Counted from the first letter of the stretch, positions 23,206-32,821 are shown. The stretch: DNA of 64,000 nucleotides from Candidatus Binatus soli (GCA_002479255.1 DLMJ01000046.1:62001-126000), one strand, 5' to 3'. The notes: a model not told the origin generated them from the letters alone. Made by a program: numbers and translations.

Positions 23206-24021
23206 ATGGAACTCAAGGGCAAGAATGCAATCGTCACCGGCGCGGCGCGGGGAATCGGCCGCGGAATCGCGCTCAAGCTGGCGGCGGCGGGTGCAAACGT
23301 CGCGCTCGTCGATCTCGGGAGTCCGGCAGACCGCGCGCTTACCTACAATCTCAGCGCGCAAACTGAACTGAATCGCACGGTCGAGGAAGTCAAGGGAATC
23401 GGCGTGAAGGCTATCCCGATCCTCGCCGACGTGACGCGGTTCGCCGACCTGGAGCGGATGGCGTCGGAGGTGGTCGCGAAACTCGGCGCCATCGACATCC
23501 TCGTGAACAACGCGGGGATCATCGCGTTCGGGCCGGTGAGCGGCTTGGCCGAAGAAGCATGGGACCGCGTGATGGCGGTGAATGTGAAGGGCCAGTTCCT
23601 GTGCGCCAAGGCGTGTATCCCGCACATGATGAAGCAGAGCGAGGGCGCGATCGTGAATATCGCGTCGGTGGCGGGCAAGACCGGTCACGGCGGCATATCG
23701 GCATACTGCGCGAGCAAGTTCGCGTCGGTCGGCTTCACGCAATCGCTGGCGGAAGAGCTTGGCCCGGCGAACATTCGCGTCAACGCGGTATGCCCCGGGT
23801 ACCTGCGCACTGCGATGTGGACCGACGTGCTCGGTCCGATCGTCGGCGTTCAGTACGGGATGAATCGCGAGGCGGCGTTCGACGAATTTATCGCGCGCAA
23901 CACGTTCCTCAAGCGCGAGCAGACCCCGGCCGATATAGGCGAGGCGGTGGTCTATTTGTGCCAAGCGGAAAACATTACCGGCGAAACGATCAACGTCGCC
24001 GGCGGCGGCGAACTGCATTAG
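23206..24021 (+). CDS. Short-chain dehydrogenase/reductase
   Basis: NAD(P)-dependent oxidoreductase of 271 residues. The cofactor motif is TGAARGIG at about residues 11-18, NNAG is present in DILVNNAGIIAFG, and the catalytic Ser...Tyr-x-x-x-Lys appears as NIASVAG and YCASK. The C-terminus ENITGETINVAGGG is typical. An insertion LGSPADRALTYNLSAQ after the second strand is longer than in FabG. GGGGAG stands 9 bases before the ATG. It follows gcdH by 74 bases and may work on a beta-hydroxyacyl-CoA; the substrate is unknown. Confidence 0.88.
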   Translation: MELKGKNAIVTGAARGIGRGIALKLAAAGANVALVDLGSPADRALTYNLSAQTELNRTVEEVKGIGVKAIPILADVTRFADLERMASEVVAKLGAIDILVNNAGIIAFGPVSGLAEEAWDRVMAVNVKGQFLCAKACIPHMMKQSEGAIVNIASVAGKTGHGGISAYCASKFASVGFTQSLAEELGPANIRVNAVCPGYLRTAMWTDVLGPIVGVQYGMNREAAFDEFIARNTFLKREQTPADIGEAVVYLCQAENITGETINVAGGGELH

Positions 24022-24081
24022 AAACTTCGCGCCGGGGGGGAGATCTGGTTGAGGACCGAAAAGTAAGCACCCTTGTTGCTC

Positions 24082-25512
24082 TCAGATCCCCGCGAGCTTG
24101 CGCGCGTATGCGGCCACCGTCTTGAAGTCGTACTCGCGGTAAGCCTGCAACTTCTCGGCTTCGAATCCGCCTTCCGCGTGCACCGCGAGCACTTCCTGGT
24201 AGCCGCCGAAATCCGACGACGTCAGATCGCCAATCAGGTTTAGCAGCCTGAGACGCTTCTCGGCATCGAAACCTTTCGCGCCGCCCATGTATTTGAGCAC
24301 GTAAGCGCCGGTCGCCTCGCTGGTGAGATCTTCAGCGGCAGGCGCCGTCACCAGCAGACCTCCGGCGAGGTCCTGCACGATTTGCACCGCCTGATGGTAG
24401 TTGTGGGCGAAGTGATACTTCGCGACGTTGGTGAGGAGAGTATTCGGCGCCGCGACGCCGTCCTCGAACGTGCAGGTGCGCGCGGCATGCTCGATAAGTC
24501 CGCGCACGGTGGTGTGATACGCCGCGAGATGGGTGAGCTTGTCGCGGACGTGACCCGCGCGCGAGATTCCGTTGGCCTCGGCGATCGCGTGGCCGGCGCC
24601 CGCCATCAGTTCGAGCAGCGGCAGTTTGTACGAGACGGCGGTGAAGCGATGGAATCGCACGAAGGTCAGCGCGAGCAACCCGGCGAAGTCGATCTCGCCT
24701 TGCAGGAACACACGCTCCTGGGGCACGAACACGTCGTCGAAGACCGTCAACGTCTCCATCATCTTGTGCCGCGCGCTAATCGGATGCTCGAAATCATTTT
24801 TAGGCGAGCTTCCGTGGGGCGATGCGAGCAGCTTCAGTCCCGGCGTGTTAATCGGCAATGCGAACGCGACGGCGTAGGCCTTGTCCTCGGCGCGCATCGC
24901 ACGGGTGGGCAGGACGATCACCTCATTTGTGTTGGTCGAGACGCTGGTGTGGACCTTCGCACCGCGCACGACGATGCCGTCGGGGCGCTGCTCGACGATT
25001 CGCACGTAGTAGTCCGGATGATCCTGCTGCGTGGGCCCGAGCGCGCGATCGCCCTTGGCGTCGGTTTGCGCGACGGCGACGGCGAGATCGTTGTCGCGGC
25101 AATTGCGGTAGTACTTGTGGATGCGCTCGCGGTACTCGGGCTTGCCGGCAGCAGCAAGCCGTTCGCCGACAATATGCAGCGCGAGCAGCGCGTCGGTGCC
25201 GATTTCCTTGATCAACACCACCAGCGTCGCGCCCTCGCGCGTCGAGGCCGCGATCAGCGCGCTGCGCTTTAGCAAGTCGTCGCCATTTTGCGGAATATGG
25301 TAGTAGCGGCTGTACTCGTCGTCGCCCTCTTTCACGACGGCGAGTCCGCGATACTTCGGATCGTGAGCCATCCGGTAGTCGAGCGCCGCGTGCTCGACTG
25401 CTATTCCGATAACAGGATGCGCGGTTACGTCCGCCACCCTTTCGCCCCTGAAAAACACCGCGCGGCCGTCGCGCAGCGAGCTTTTGTACTGTTCAGCCGT
25501 CCGTAGTCCCAT
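24082..25512 (-). CDS. 4-hydroxyphenylacetate 3-hydroxylase (HpaB) family flavoenzyme
   Basis: A 476-residue protein of the HpaB/AbfD superfamily, which share an acyl-CoA-dehydrogenase-like fold. It begins MGLRTAEQYKSSLRDGRAVF and contains VRGAKVHTSVSTNTNEVIVL, FDDVFVPQERVFL and HNYHQAVQIVQDLAGGLLVT. The only cysteines I see are in YRNCRDN and RTCTFED; the cysteine set that binds the [4Fe-4S] cluster in 4-hydroxybutyryl-CoA dehydratase is not apparent. I therefore favour a flavin-dependent monooxygenase or another FAD/FMN role. A flavin reductase is in the window (55943-56422) but distant. The gene lies opposite and between two SDR genes. Confidence 0.85.
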   Translation of the reverse strand: MGLRTAEQYKSSLRDGRAVFFRGERVADVTAHPVIGIAVEHAALDYRMAHDPKYRGLAVVKEGDDEYSRYYHIPQNGDDLLKRSALIAASTREGATLVVLIKEIGTDALLALHIVGERLAAAGKPEYRERIHKYYRNCRDNDLAVAVAQTDAKGDRALGPTQQDHPDYYVRIVEQRPDGIVVRGAKVHTSVSTNTNEVIVLPTRAMRAEDKAYAVAFALPINTPGLKLLASPHGSSPKNDFEHPISARHKMMETLTVFDDVFVPQERVFLQGEIDFAGLLALTFVRFHRFTAVSYKLPLLELMAGAGHAIAEANGISRAGHVRDKLTHLAAYHTTVRGLIEHAARTCTFEDGVAAPNTLLTNVAKYHFAHNYHQAVQIVQDLAGGLLVTAPAAEDLTSEATGAYVLKYMGGAKGFDAEKRLRLLNLIGDLTSSDFGGYQEVLAVHAEGGFEAEKLQAYREYDFKTVAAYARKLAGI

Positions 25513-25650
25513 CGTCGTGATTTTTTCTCCGTCGGAGATTGCACCAATCGCGCCGCGCGCCGCTTATGGCGTTCGGTTGCGGCGGGTGCGAAACGCCAAT
25601 ATAGAAGCGCTGAGCATTCGCTGTCCAACTGCTCGCGTGGGAGAAGCGTT

Positions 25651-26415
25651 ATGGCGAGTCCAAAGATGTTCGATTTGAGCGGCAAGGTCGCCGTGGTTAC
25701 GGGCGGCAACGGCGGAATCGGGCGCGGGATCGCGCTCGGCCTGGCCGAAGCCGGCGCGGCGGTCGCGATCCTTGCGCGCAACGAAGAGAAGAATCGCGCC
25801 GTTGTGGACGAGCTCGCGAAGGCGGGCGTACCGGCGATAGCGATCCAGCTCGACGTGACGCGGCGCGACGACCTGCGCCCGGCGATGGAGGAAGTCGAGC
25901 GCAAGCTGGGACCCGTCGCGATTCTCGTCAACAACGCCGGAATCGTGATCATGGGCAGCGCGCTGGATTTCAGGGCCGAGGACTGGGATCGAGTGATCGA
26001 AACGAACCTGAACTCATGCTTTTTCCTTTCCCAGATCGCGGCGCAATCGATGGTCGCTCGCAAGCACGGCAAGATAATCAATATCGCGAGCGAATATTCC
26101 CGGTTCGGCTCGCAGACCGGAATACCCTACGCCGCCGCGAAGGGCGCGCTGGTGCAGACGACCAGGACGATGGCGATCGAGTTGGCGCCCCACAACGTCC
26201 AGGTCAACGCGATCCTGCCGGGATGGATCGAAACCGATATGACGGCGGTCGCGCAGAGCGGACCGATGTACCAGGAAATAATCATGCGCACCCCGGCCGG
26301 CCGCTTCGGCAAGCCCGAAGAGATGGCGGGTGCGGCGGTGTTTCTGGCCTCGCAGGCGTCGGACTTCGTAACGGGATCGATCGTGTACGTCGATGGCGGC
26401 TACGCGATCAGGTGA
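25651..26415 (+). CDS. Short-chain dehydrogenase/reductase (FabG/glucose-dehydrogenase-like)
   Basis: Classical SDR of 254 residues. TGGNGGIG at about residues 17-24 binds NAD(P), NNAG occurs in AILVNNAGIVIMG, the catalytic triad is in NIASEYS and YAAAK, and the ending FVTGSIVYVDGGYAIR is typical of glucose/gluconate dehydrogenases and 3-oxoacyl reductases. GGGAG stands 7 bases before the ATG. It is divergent from the HpaB-family gene. The substrate is not predictable. Confidence 0.88.
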   Translation: MASPKMFDLSGKVAVVTGGNGGIGRGIALGLAEAGAAVAILARNEEKNRAVVDELAKAGVPAIAIQLDVTRRDDLRPAMEEVERKLGPVAILVNNAGIVIMGSALDFRAEDWDRVIETNLNSCFFLSQIAAQSMVARKHGKIINIASEYSRFGSQTGIPYAAAKGALVQTTRTMAIELAPHNVQVNAILPGWIETDMTAVAQSGPMYQEIIMRTPAGRFGKPEEMAGAAVFLASQASDFVTGSIVYVDGGYAIR

Positions 26416-26503
26416 GAGGAGCGTCCGCGTTTTCGACTGTGCTTGGCTGTTTAGCTGTTCAACCGTTTAACGCGGGCGGCGCCGCGGCGTAAGATGCCGC
26501 ATC

Positions 26504-28057
26504 ATGACTCGACGCAAAACGCCCTCTTCCGCTCGCCCTGAATCCGCGCGTCACGAGCACGGCCTGCCTGCGCTCAAACCATTGCGCGTGTTGGTAGCCG
26601 GCGAGGTAATTCTCGATCGCTACCTGTGGGGCGACGTCGCGCGAATCTCGCCCGAAGCGCCGATTCCGATCCTGCGCGTGCAACGCCGCGAGGAAAAGCC
26701 CGGCAACGCGGGCTTCGTGATGGCGAACTTGCGCGCGCTCGGCGCGGACGTGAGCGCGCTCAGCGTGGTGGGCGCGGATCGCAACGGCGGTCTGCTGCGC
26801 GAGATTTTCGCCGATCTGGGAATCGATACCCGCTCGATTCTGATCGATCCCGACCGCCCCACCATCGTCAAGGATCGAATGCTCGGTTCCGTGCAGGCGG
26901 CCCATCGCGCGACCCAGCAACTGCTGCGCGTCGATGAGGAAGACCCCAGTCCGCTCAAGCCCGCGCGCGAACGCGAGCTGATTGCGCGAGTCAAGTCCGA
27001 ACTTCGCAACTGCGACGGCGTGCTGATATCGGATATCGACAAGGGGATGCTGACTGCGGCGGTGTTGCGGGCGCTGATCGATGGAGCCCGGGCGCGCGGC
27101 ATCCCGGTGATAATCGATCCGCGCAGGACGGAGGACTTTTCGATTTATCGCGGCGCCACCGCGCTCACGCCCAATCGTCACGAAACCGAAGTCGCCACCG
27201 GGATGCACCTCACCGACCGCGTCGCGTGGCGCAAAGCGGCCGAAGCTCTCGTGCGCAAGCTCGGCCTGGAAGCGTGCCTGATAACGCTCGACCGCGACGG
27301 GATGTATCTGGCGGAACGCGGCGGCAAAGACACGTACGTATCGACGGTGCCGCGCGAGGTTTACGACGTGACCGGCGCGGGCGATGTGGTCCTGAGCGTG
27401 TTCGGGATGTTTTCGATCGCGGGACTGGGCTTCTCGTCGGCGGCGACGATCGCGAATCTGGCCGCGAGTATCGAGGTGACCCGGATCGGCACGGAAGTGA
27501 TCACGCGCGAGGATCTCGCGCGCGCACTGAGTCCCGCTCACTTAAGCTACGAGCGCAAAATCCATTCGGTGGACGAACTCAAGGCGGCGCTGGAGCGCGA
27601 GCGGCGCGGCGGTCGGCGGATCGCGTTCACCAACGGATGCTTCGATCTGCTGCACGCCGGGCATATCCAGATGCTCGCGTTTGCGCGCGCGCAGGCCGAC
27701 CTGCTCGTGGTCGGACTCAACAGCGATCGCAGCGTGCGTCGGCTTAAGGGCGACGCGCGCCCCATCTATCCTGCGGCCGAGCGGGCGAGAATCCTCGCCG
27801 CGCTGGAAGCGGTTGATTACGTGGTTGTGTTCGACGAAACGCGCGCCGAGAAAATTATTCGCGCGGTTAAACCCGACGTTTTGATCAAGGGCGAGGATTG
27901 GCGCGGCAAGCGGGTTGACGGTCAAGCGTTCGTCGAGTCACGCGGAGGAACAGTGGCGCTGGCGCCGTTGCTGGGCGGACGCTCCAGCAGCGCGACTATC
28001 GATCGGATGAATTCGAAGCCGCGCGCGGGGAAAGGCGGCGCGCGATCTGGTCGGTGA
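26504..28057 (+). CDS. hldE: Bifunctional heptose 7-phosphate kinase / heptose 1-phosphate adenylyltransferase
   Basis: Makes ADP-heptose for the LPS inner core. The 517-residue protein has a PfkB sugar-kinase domain (about 25-345) with VAGEVILDRYLWGDVARISP, the anion hole and catalytic base in VYDVTGAGDVVLSVF, and a C-terminal nucleotidyltransferase domain (from about 358) with FTNGCFDLLHAGHIQML containing HxGH. Kinase and transferase are fused as in enterobacteria. Its last 62 bases overlap the 3' end of the convergent murJ gene. Confidence 0.93.
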   Translation: MTRRKTPSSARPESARHEHGLPALKPLRVLVAGEVILDRYLWGDVARISPEAPIPILRVQRREEKPGNAGFVMANLRALGADVSALSVVGADRNGGLLREIFADLGIDTRSILIDPDRPTIVKDRMLGSVQAAHRATQQLLRVDEEDPSPLKPARERELIARVKSELRNCDGVLISDIDKGMLTAAVLRALIDGARARGIPVIIDPRRTEDFSIYRGATALTPNRHETEVATGMHLTDRVAWRKAAEALVRKLGLEACLITLDRDGMYLAERGGKDTYVSTVPREVYDVTGAGDVVLSVFGMFSIAGLGFSSAATIANLAASIEVTRIGTEVITREDLARALSPAHLSYERKIHSVDELKAALERERRGGRRIAFTNGCFDLLHAGHIQMLAFARAQADLLVVGLNSDRSVRRLKGDARPIYPAAERARILAALEAVDYVVVFDETRAEKIIRAVKPDVLIKGEDWRGKRVDGQAFVESRGGTVALAPLLGGRSSSATIDRMNSKPRAGKGGARSGR

Positions 28058-29669
28058 ATTGCTTGAGCTCCGGCATCGCAAGCATCCAGGCGCCGAATAA
28101 GTAGAGCCCGCCGTAAGTCGAAAGAATCGCCAACCCCTGGATGCGCGGCCCGAATCCCGCCATCCGAAGTTTCAAGATGAACCCGAGCGCGGCGGCTCCA
28201 AGAGCCAGCGCCCACAACTTCGCCAGATACGAACGCTCGAGCCCGGTCCATCCGATGCGCCCGTTCAGCGCCCATCGCAGCATCGCAAACTCGACCCATC
28301 CTGCCGCGCCCGCCGACACCGTCAATCCGGCGACGCCCCACTTCTGCGCGATTCCGAGCATGGGCGGCAGCGGGATCGCGCAAAGATAGCCGAGCACCAG
28401 CGTCAGCACGACGCGGATTACCGCGAATCGAAGCGGAGTGCGAGTGTCGAACAGCGCGTAGAACGCCGAATTGTACAACCGGCCCATCGTGGCTGCGAGC
28501 AGCCCTACCCCCGAGCCCGCGAGCACGGCCCACACGTAAACGGCGTCGGCGCGGGTGAAAGCGCCGGATTGATAAACCATCGCGACGATCACGTCGCCGA
28601 GAATCAAAAAAGCCGCGGACGACGGGACCACGAGGAACGCAATCTGGCGCAGTCCCCGGTTCAATCGCACGCGCAGAATCGCGCTCATTTGCTCGGGCAT
28701 CGCACCCGCGGCGCGCGACATCGCGGGCAACTCCGACGCGGCCACCGAATATCCGAACAGGCTGATCGGCACCATGTAGAGCAACTGGCCGTAGTTGAGC
28801 GCTGCGACGGCGCCGGTGGGCAAGAGGCTCGCCAGCATGTTGTCCACGTAAGCGCTCAGGTTGACGACGCCGCGGCTGACGACCACGGGCGTCAGATTGT
28901 GGAACACGGACCTGAGCGGCGCGGCGACGCGCGCGAAGTCGATGCGATTCTTTCTCAGCAGCGCGAGCGTTTGCGGAACCTGTACCGCGATCTGCAAAGC
29001 GGAGCCGACGACCGACCCCCACGAGATCGCGATCGCAAGCCCGTCCGGCGAGCGGCGGGGCCCGTAATAGAGGAGCGCCGCGATCATTGCGACGTTCCAC
29101 GCCACCGGCGCGGTGTACGAGACGAAAAATTTGTGATGACTGTTCAGCACGCCGAGAAACCACGCCGACATCACGAGCAATCCCGCGCCGGGAAACAGGA
29201 TGCGCACGATCTGAATCGTCAAGTCGCGCTTGTCGCCCTCGAAGCCCGGCGCGATCACGTCGATCAGATACGGGGTCACCATCACGCCGATCGCCACCAG
29301 CACCGATACGCCGAGAGTCAGAATCGCGCCGACGCCCCAGGCGACCATGTCGGCGGTTTCATTGTCGCCCTCGCCAAGCAGTTTTCCGTAAACCGGGATG
29401 AACGACGCGGACAGTACGCCCTCGCCGAACAGGTTCTGCAGAATGTTCGGGATGCGAAACCCCGCCTTGAACGCGTCTGCGGTGGCCGAGTCGCCGAGGA
29501 AATGCGCGAAGATGCTGTCCCGGATGAGACCGGCAATCCGGCTGAGCAACACGCCCGCGGCGATCGTGCCGGCTTGGCTCGTGCCCGATCCGCTCGCGCT
29601 CGCCGGGCCGGGGCGCGCCTCGACGCGCGGTTCGCTGCGATCCTGATGATTGGGTGCGATTTCGGACAA
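27996..29669 (-). CDS. murJ: Lipid II flippase
   Basis: Multi-pass inner-membrane protein of 557 residues that flips peptidoglycan lipid II. I use the TTG at 29669 with AGAGGGA just upstream, because the frame further 5' runs into the divergent hemW gene. The MVF-family core is clear: ISRIAGLIRDSIFAHFLGDS, DAFKAGFRIPNILQNLFGEG, LSASFIPVYGKLL, and later NLSAYVDNMLASLLPTGAVAALNYGQ. About 14 hydrophobic segments follow each other. The N-terminal 25 residues are variable. The gene converges on hldE with a 62-base overlap of coding 3' ends. Confidence 0.9.
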   Translation of the reverse strand: MSEIAPNHQDRSEPRVEARPGPASASGSGTSQAGTIAAGVLLSRIAGLIRDSIFAHFLGDSATADAFKAGFRIPNILQNLFGEGVLSASFIPVYGKLLGEGDNETADMVAWGVGAILTLGVSVLVAIGVMVTPYLIDVIAPGFEGDKRDLTIQIVRILFPGAGLLVMSAWFLGVLNSHHKFFVSYTAPVAWNVAMIAALLYYGPRRSPDGLAIAISWGSVVGSALQIAVQVPQTLALLRKNRIDFARVAAPLRSVFHNLTPVVVSRGVVNLSAYVDNMLASLLPTGAVAALNYGQLLYMVPISLFGYSVAASELPAMSRAAGAMPEQMSAILRVRLNRGLRQIAFLVVPSSAAFLILGDVIVAMVYQSGAFTRADAVYVWAVLAGSGVGLLAATMGRLYNSAFYALFDTRTPLRFAVIRVVLTLVLGYLCAIPLPPMLGIAQKWGVAGLTVSAGAAGWVEFAMLRWALNGRIGWTGLERSYLAKLWALALGAAALGFILKLRMAGFGPRIQGLAILSTYGGLYLFGAWMLAMPELKQFTDQIARRLSPRAASNSSDR

Positions 29670-29747
29670 GTTCCCTCTGGCACGGGGAGTATAGCGACCG
29701 CCTCGCGCGCGTAGTAGCGGGCGTTCAAGGCGCGCTACAATCGTCGT

Positions 29748-30902
29748 GTGAGCTTTTCGCTCTACGTCCATATTCCGTGGTGCCAATCGAAGTGTCCGTA
29801 CTGCGACTTCAATTCGCACGCGGCGTCGTCATGGCCGGAGGCGCAATACACCCGCGCGCTGATTTCGGAGCTTGAATACAGGGCCAACACTCCGTCGTAT
29901 TCGGGCCGGCGCATCCGGACAATCTTTTTTGGGGGTGGAACGCCGTCGCTGTTCGATCCCAAATCCATCGGTGAGATTATCGACGCCGCCAATCGCGTTT
30001 GCGGGATCGAACACGACGCGGAGATAACGCTCGAAGCGAATCCCGGCACCGTGGACTTGGCGAAACTCGGCGGGCTGCGCGCGGCGGGCGTGAATCGAAT
30101 CAGTTTCGGCGCGCAATCGTTCAATGCCGCGACGCTCAAGTTTCTCGGCCGGATCCATTGCGCCGACGAAACCCGCGCAGCCGCAAGGATGGCGCATCGC
30201 GCCGGCTTCGATCGCCTCAATCTCGATCTGATCTTCGCGGTTCCGGGACAGACGGTTGCCGATGTTCTCTTCGACGTCGAATCCGCGGCGGCGCTCGAAC
30301 CGGATCACATCTCGGCTTACAACCTGACCTTCGAAGAAGGCGCCGCCTTTTTCACGGACTTGAAGCGCGGACGAATCAAACAGCTCGCGACTGACGAGCA
30401 GGCCGCGATGTATCAAACGGTGCGCGAAGAAATCCCGCGGCGCGGCTACTCGATGTATGAAATATCGAACTATGCAGCGCCCGGCCACGAAGCGCGCCAC
30501 AATTTGACATACTGGCGCGCCCGAACGTACCTCGGAATCGGCGCGGGCGCTCATAGCTACGCAGGTGACGGGCGCGGCGGCCAGCGAAAGCGATGGTGGA
30601 ATGAAAAGCTCCCGGCGCGCTACATTTCTGCGATCGAGGAGCGCGCAAATGCGGAGACCGGCGCTGAAACAATCGATGAAGCCGCCGCGCAGAGCGAATT
30701 TGTGTTCCTCAATCTACGGCTGCGCGAAGGCTTCGCGCTGGCCGATTTTCACGAGCGCTTCGGCCGCAACTTCGAATGCATCTTCGGGATCGTCGCGACC
30801 CCGCTGTTCAACAACGGGTTGCTGACGCTCGATCGCGGCCGAATCAAATTGACGGATCGCGGCCTGGAAATGGCCGACTCCGTGTTCGCCGAATTCGTCT
30901 AG
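29748..30902 (+). CDS. hemW: Radical SAM heme chaperone HemW
   Basis: Cytoplasmic radical SAM protein of 384 residues, formerly called HemN-like coproporphyrinogen oxidase; it binds heme and helps deliver it to respiratory proteins. The cluster motif is CQSKCPYC (CxxxCxxC) near residue 12, then FFGGGTPSLF, EANPGTVD, NRISFGAQSF and the HemW C-terminal segment FVFLNLRLREGFAL. The N-terminus lacks the extra cysteine typical of true HemN. A GTG starts the frame at 29748, divergent from murJ across 78 bases. Its stop overlaps the stop of lysS by 4 bases. Confidence 0.92.
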   Translation: MSFSLYVHIPWCQSKCPYCDFNSHAASSWPEAQYTRALISELEYRANTPSYSGRRIRTIFFGGGTPSLFDPKSIGEIIDAANRVCGIEHDAEITLEANPGTVDLAKLGGLRAAGVNRISFGAQSFNAATLKFLGRIHCADETRAAARMAHRAGFDRLNLDLIFAVPGQTVADVLFDVESAAALEPDHISAYNLTFEEGAAFFTDLKRGRIKQLATDEQAAMYQTVREEIPRRGYSMYEISNYAAPGHEARHNLTYWRARTYLGIGAGAHSYAGDGRGGQRKRWWNEKLPARYISAIEERANAETGAETIDEAAAQSEFVFLNLRLREGFALADFHERFGRNFECIFGIVATPLFNNGLLTLDRGRIKLTDRGLEMADSVFAEFV

Positions 30903-32539
30903 GCAATGCCGACGCTCGCGGCTTCTTGGAGCCTCTTGACTGCCCTGAGTCGGAATTCGGCGATGTGAGCGCCGAGACGAGGGCCCCGCACCTGTTGAAG
31001 GATCGCGTGGTAGACGAGCGGAAAGATCTTGCCGGGTTTGTCGGGGTAATACTCACGGCCCAAGTCATAGATTCGCTTTTCTATTTCCTCCGCGTTCGCA
31101 TTTGGGTGATCGTTCAGCCAAGTAGCAAGGGTTTTCAACTGTTCGCGCTCAACGTCCGAGAAACTATAAGGCTGCTTCGTGGGCTCAACGAAGTCCTTGT
31201 AGTAATTGATCGCGCACTCTACAAGAACTGCGACCATCGACGCGGTGTTTTCCTCTCCCTCAAAATTGGGATCACGTTTGAGCAAATAACTAACGATGAC
31301 GTTGGAGTCAGCAGTGCCCAGAGCAGGAACAAGGCTCGTGATAAACCCGAAGCTCAACTCTGAGTTGAATCGCTTCGGTGTGCTTTTCTGGATCACGTAT
31401 TCGAGCGGCGATTCGCGCTTCTTTTCTTCCGGCGCGGCCGCGTATTCGCACAACGCGTCGAGATATTCATCGACGTATTGCGGAATCGCCTTGAGAAACA
31501 ACTTGCGCGCGCGGTGCGGATTGCGCAGCAGGAAAAATTTGAGCACCTCGATCGGCGCGTAGCGCGTCCACTGTTCAACCGTCACGCCGCGGCCGACTGA
31601 CTTCGAGACCTTGCGGCCTTCCTCGTCGAGGAACATCTCGAACGGAAATCCCAGCGGCGGCTGCGCACCCAGCGCGCGGAGAATTTGTCCCGATAGCCGC
31701 GCCGAGTCGGTGAGATCCTTTCCGTACAATTCGTAATCGACCTTGAGCACGTACCATCGCAGCGCCCAATCGACCTTCCATTGCACCTTCGCCATCCCGC
31801 CGAGCACCGACTGCTCGCCGCGAAAACCGCATCCCGACCTGCCACCCGCGCTTTTTTCGCAGATGAACTCGATCGATGCGCGCTCGGTGTGGTACGCCGA
31901 GACCGTTCGCTCGACGACTTGCCCGCAGTTGGGACAAATCGGCATGAACGGCGACCATCCCGCGCGATTTTCCTCGCGCAGCGTCGGCGCGATGATTGCG
32001 GTTACCTCCGCGTGCTTGTCGAGGATCAGCTTCAGTCCCTCGTCGAAGCGCCCCGACGAATACATCTCGGCCGAACGCATCAGTTCGTACTCGACCTCGA
32101 CCGGCGCCAGAAATTTGCGGAGCTGCCCGATCATGTGATCGGCAAAGCTGGCGCAGCATCCAAACGGGTCGGGAATCTTCGAGACCGGAAGGCCCAGGTA
32201 CCGGTCGAAATCCGCCCGGTTCGGCACGTTCTCCGGCACTTTGCGGAGTCCATCGAGATCGTCGATGAAAACGATCAGCCGCGACGGCCGCGACAGCTCG
32301 ATCAGATGAAACGCCTTGCGCACGAACGACGGACGCAGGATTTCCGCCATCGTGCCCAGATGCGGCAATCCCGACGGTCCGAAGCCGCTCTGGAAAATTA
32401 CCGGACGAGCGGGCTCGTAGGCTGCGACGCGCTCTGCAAGCCGCCGAGCTTCTTCGCGGGGCCATCGGTCCGCACCGGCCGCGTTGCCGGGTTGCGAATC
32501 TGACTTGTCCGAACGGCCGGATCTCGATTCGTCCGCCAT
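30899..32539 (-). CDS. lysS: Lysyl-tRNA synthetase, class I
   Basis: Class I (archaeal-type) LysRS of 546 residues. The HIGH-like motif is GPSGLPHLGT near residue 53, and the KMSKS-like motif is KVSKSVG near residue 315. Zinc-type cysteines occur in CPNCG and further in CEKSAGGRSGCGF. The rest (WPREEARRLAERV, ALRWYVLKVDYELYGKDL) is typical of this family and unrelated to the class II LysRS of most bacteria. No class II lysS is in the window, so this may be the main enzyme. The gene starts 30 bases after a small zinc-finger-like gene on the same strand. Confidence 0.93.
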   Translation of the reverse strand: MADESRSGRSDKSDSQPGNAAGADRWPREEARRLAERVAAYEPARPVIFQSGFGPSGLPHLGTMAEILRPSFVRKAFHLIELSRPSRLIVFIDDLDGLRKVPENVPNRADFDRYLGLPVSKIPDPFGCCASFADHMIGQLRKFLAPVEVEYELMRSAEMYSSGRFDEGLKLILDKHAEVTAIIAPTLREENRAGWSPFMPICPNCGQVVERTVSAYHTERASIEFICEKSAGGRSGCGFRGEQSVLGGMAKVQWKVDWALRWYVLKVDYELYGKDLTDSARLSGQILRALGAQPPLGFPFEMFLDEEGRKVSKSVGRGVTVEQWTRYAPIEVLKFFLLRNPHRARKLFLKAIPQYVDEYLDALCEYAAAPEEKKRESPLEYVIQKSTPKRFNSELSFGFITSLVPALGTADSNVIVSYLLKRDPNFEGEENTASMVAVLVECAINYYKDFVEPTKQPYSFSDVEREQLKTLATWLNDHPNANAEEIEKRIYDLGREYYPDKPGKIFPLVYHAILQQVRGPRLGAHIAEFRLRAVKRLQEAASVGIA

Positions 32540-32569
32540 CGATTGGTTTTCTTCCTTGGACCAGCCCGC

Positions 32570-32821
32570 CTAGTTTTCCGGCTTGTCGGGATTCTTGCCG
32601 CGCAGCACGCTTGCGACCGCCTCGTGTATCCATGGATCGATTTGCAGGTCGCGATTTTTTTCCGAGGCGAGCCGGAGTTTAACCGCGCAGTTGCCGCAGA
32701 TAAAGGCCTGCTGGCGAAAGCCCGCGGTATCTTCGACGGATATGCGCAGCAACCACTCGGCGAACGCGCGCCGGCAGATCGCACAGTGAAATTTGTTGGA
32801 ATGGGAATCGGTGGAATCCAT
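32570..32821 (-). CDS. Small protein with two CxxC pairs (zinc-ribbon-like)
   Basis: An 83-residue protein beginning MDSTDSHSNKFHCAICRRAF and containing FICGNCAVKLRLASEKN. The two CxxC pairs are about 30 residues apart, the usual layout of a single zinc ribbon. The C-terminal half is helical and charged. It precedes lysS by 30 bases and probably shares its transcript. I do not recognise the family. Confidence 0.65.
   Translation of the reverse strand: MDSTDSHSNKFHCAICRRAFAEWLLRISVEDTAGFRQQAFICGNCAVKLRLASEKNRDLQIDPWIHEAVASVLRGKNPDKPEN

Noticed and set aside
24082..25512. 4-hydroxybutyryl-CoA dehydratase assignment for the HpaB-family gene
   Set aside because: The Fe-S cluster cysteines expected for AbfD are not seen; a flavin monooxygenase-type role is at least as likely.
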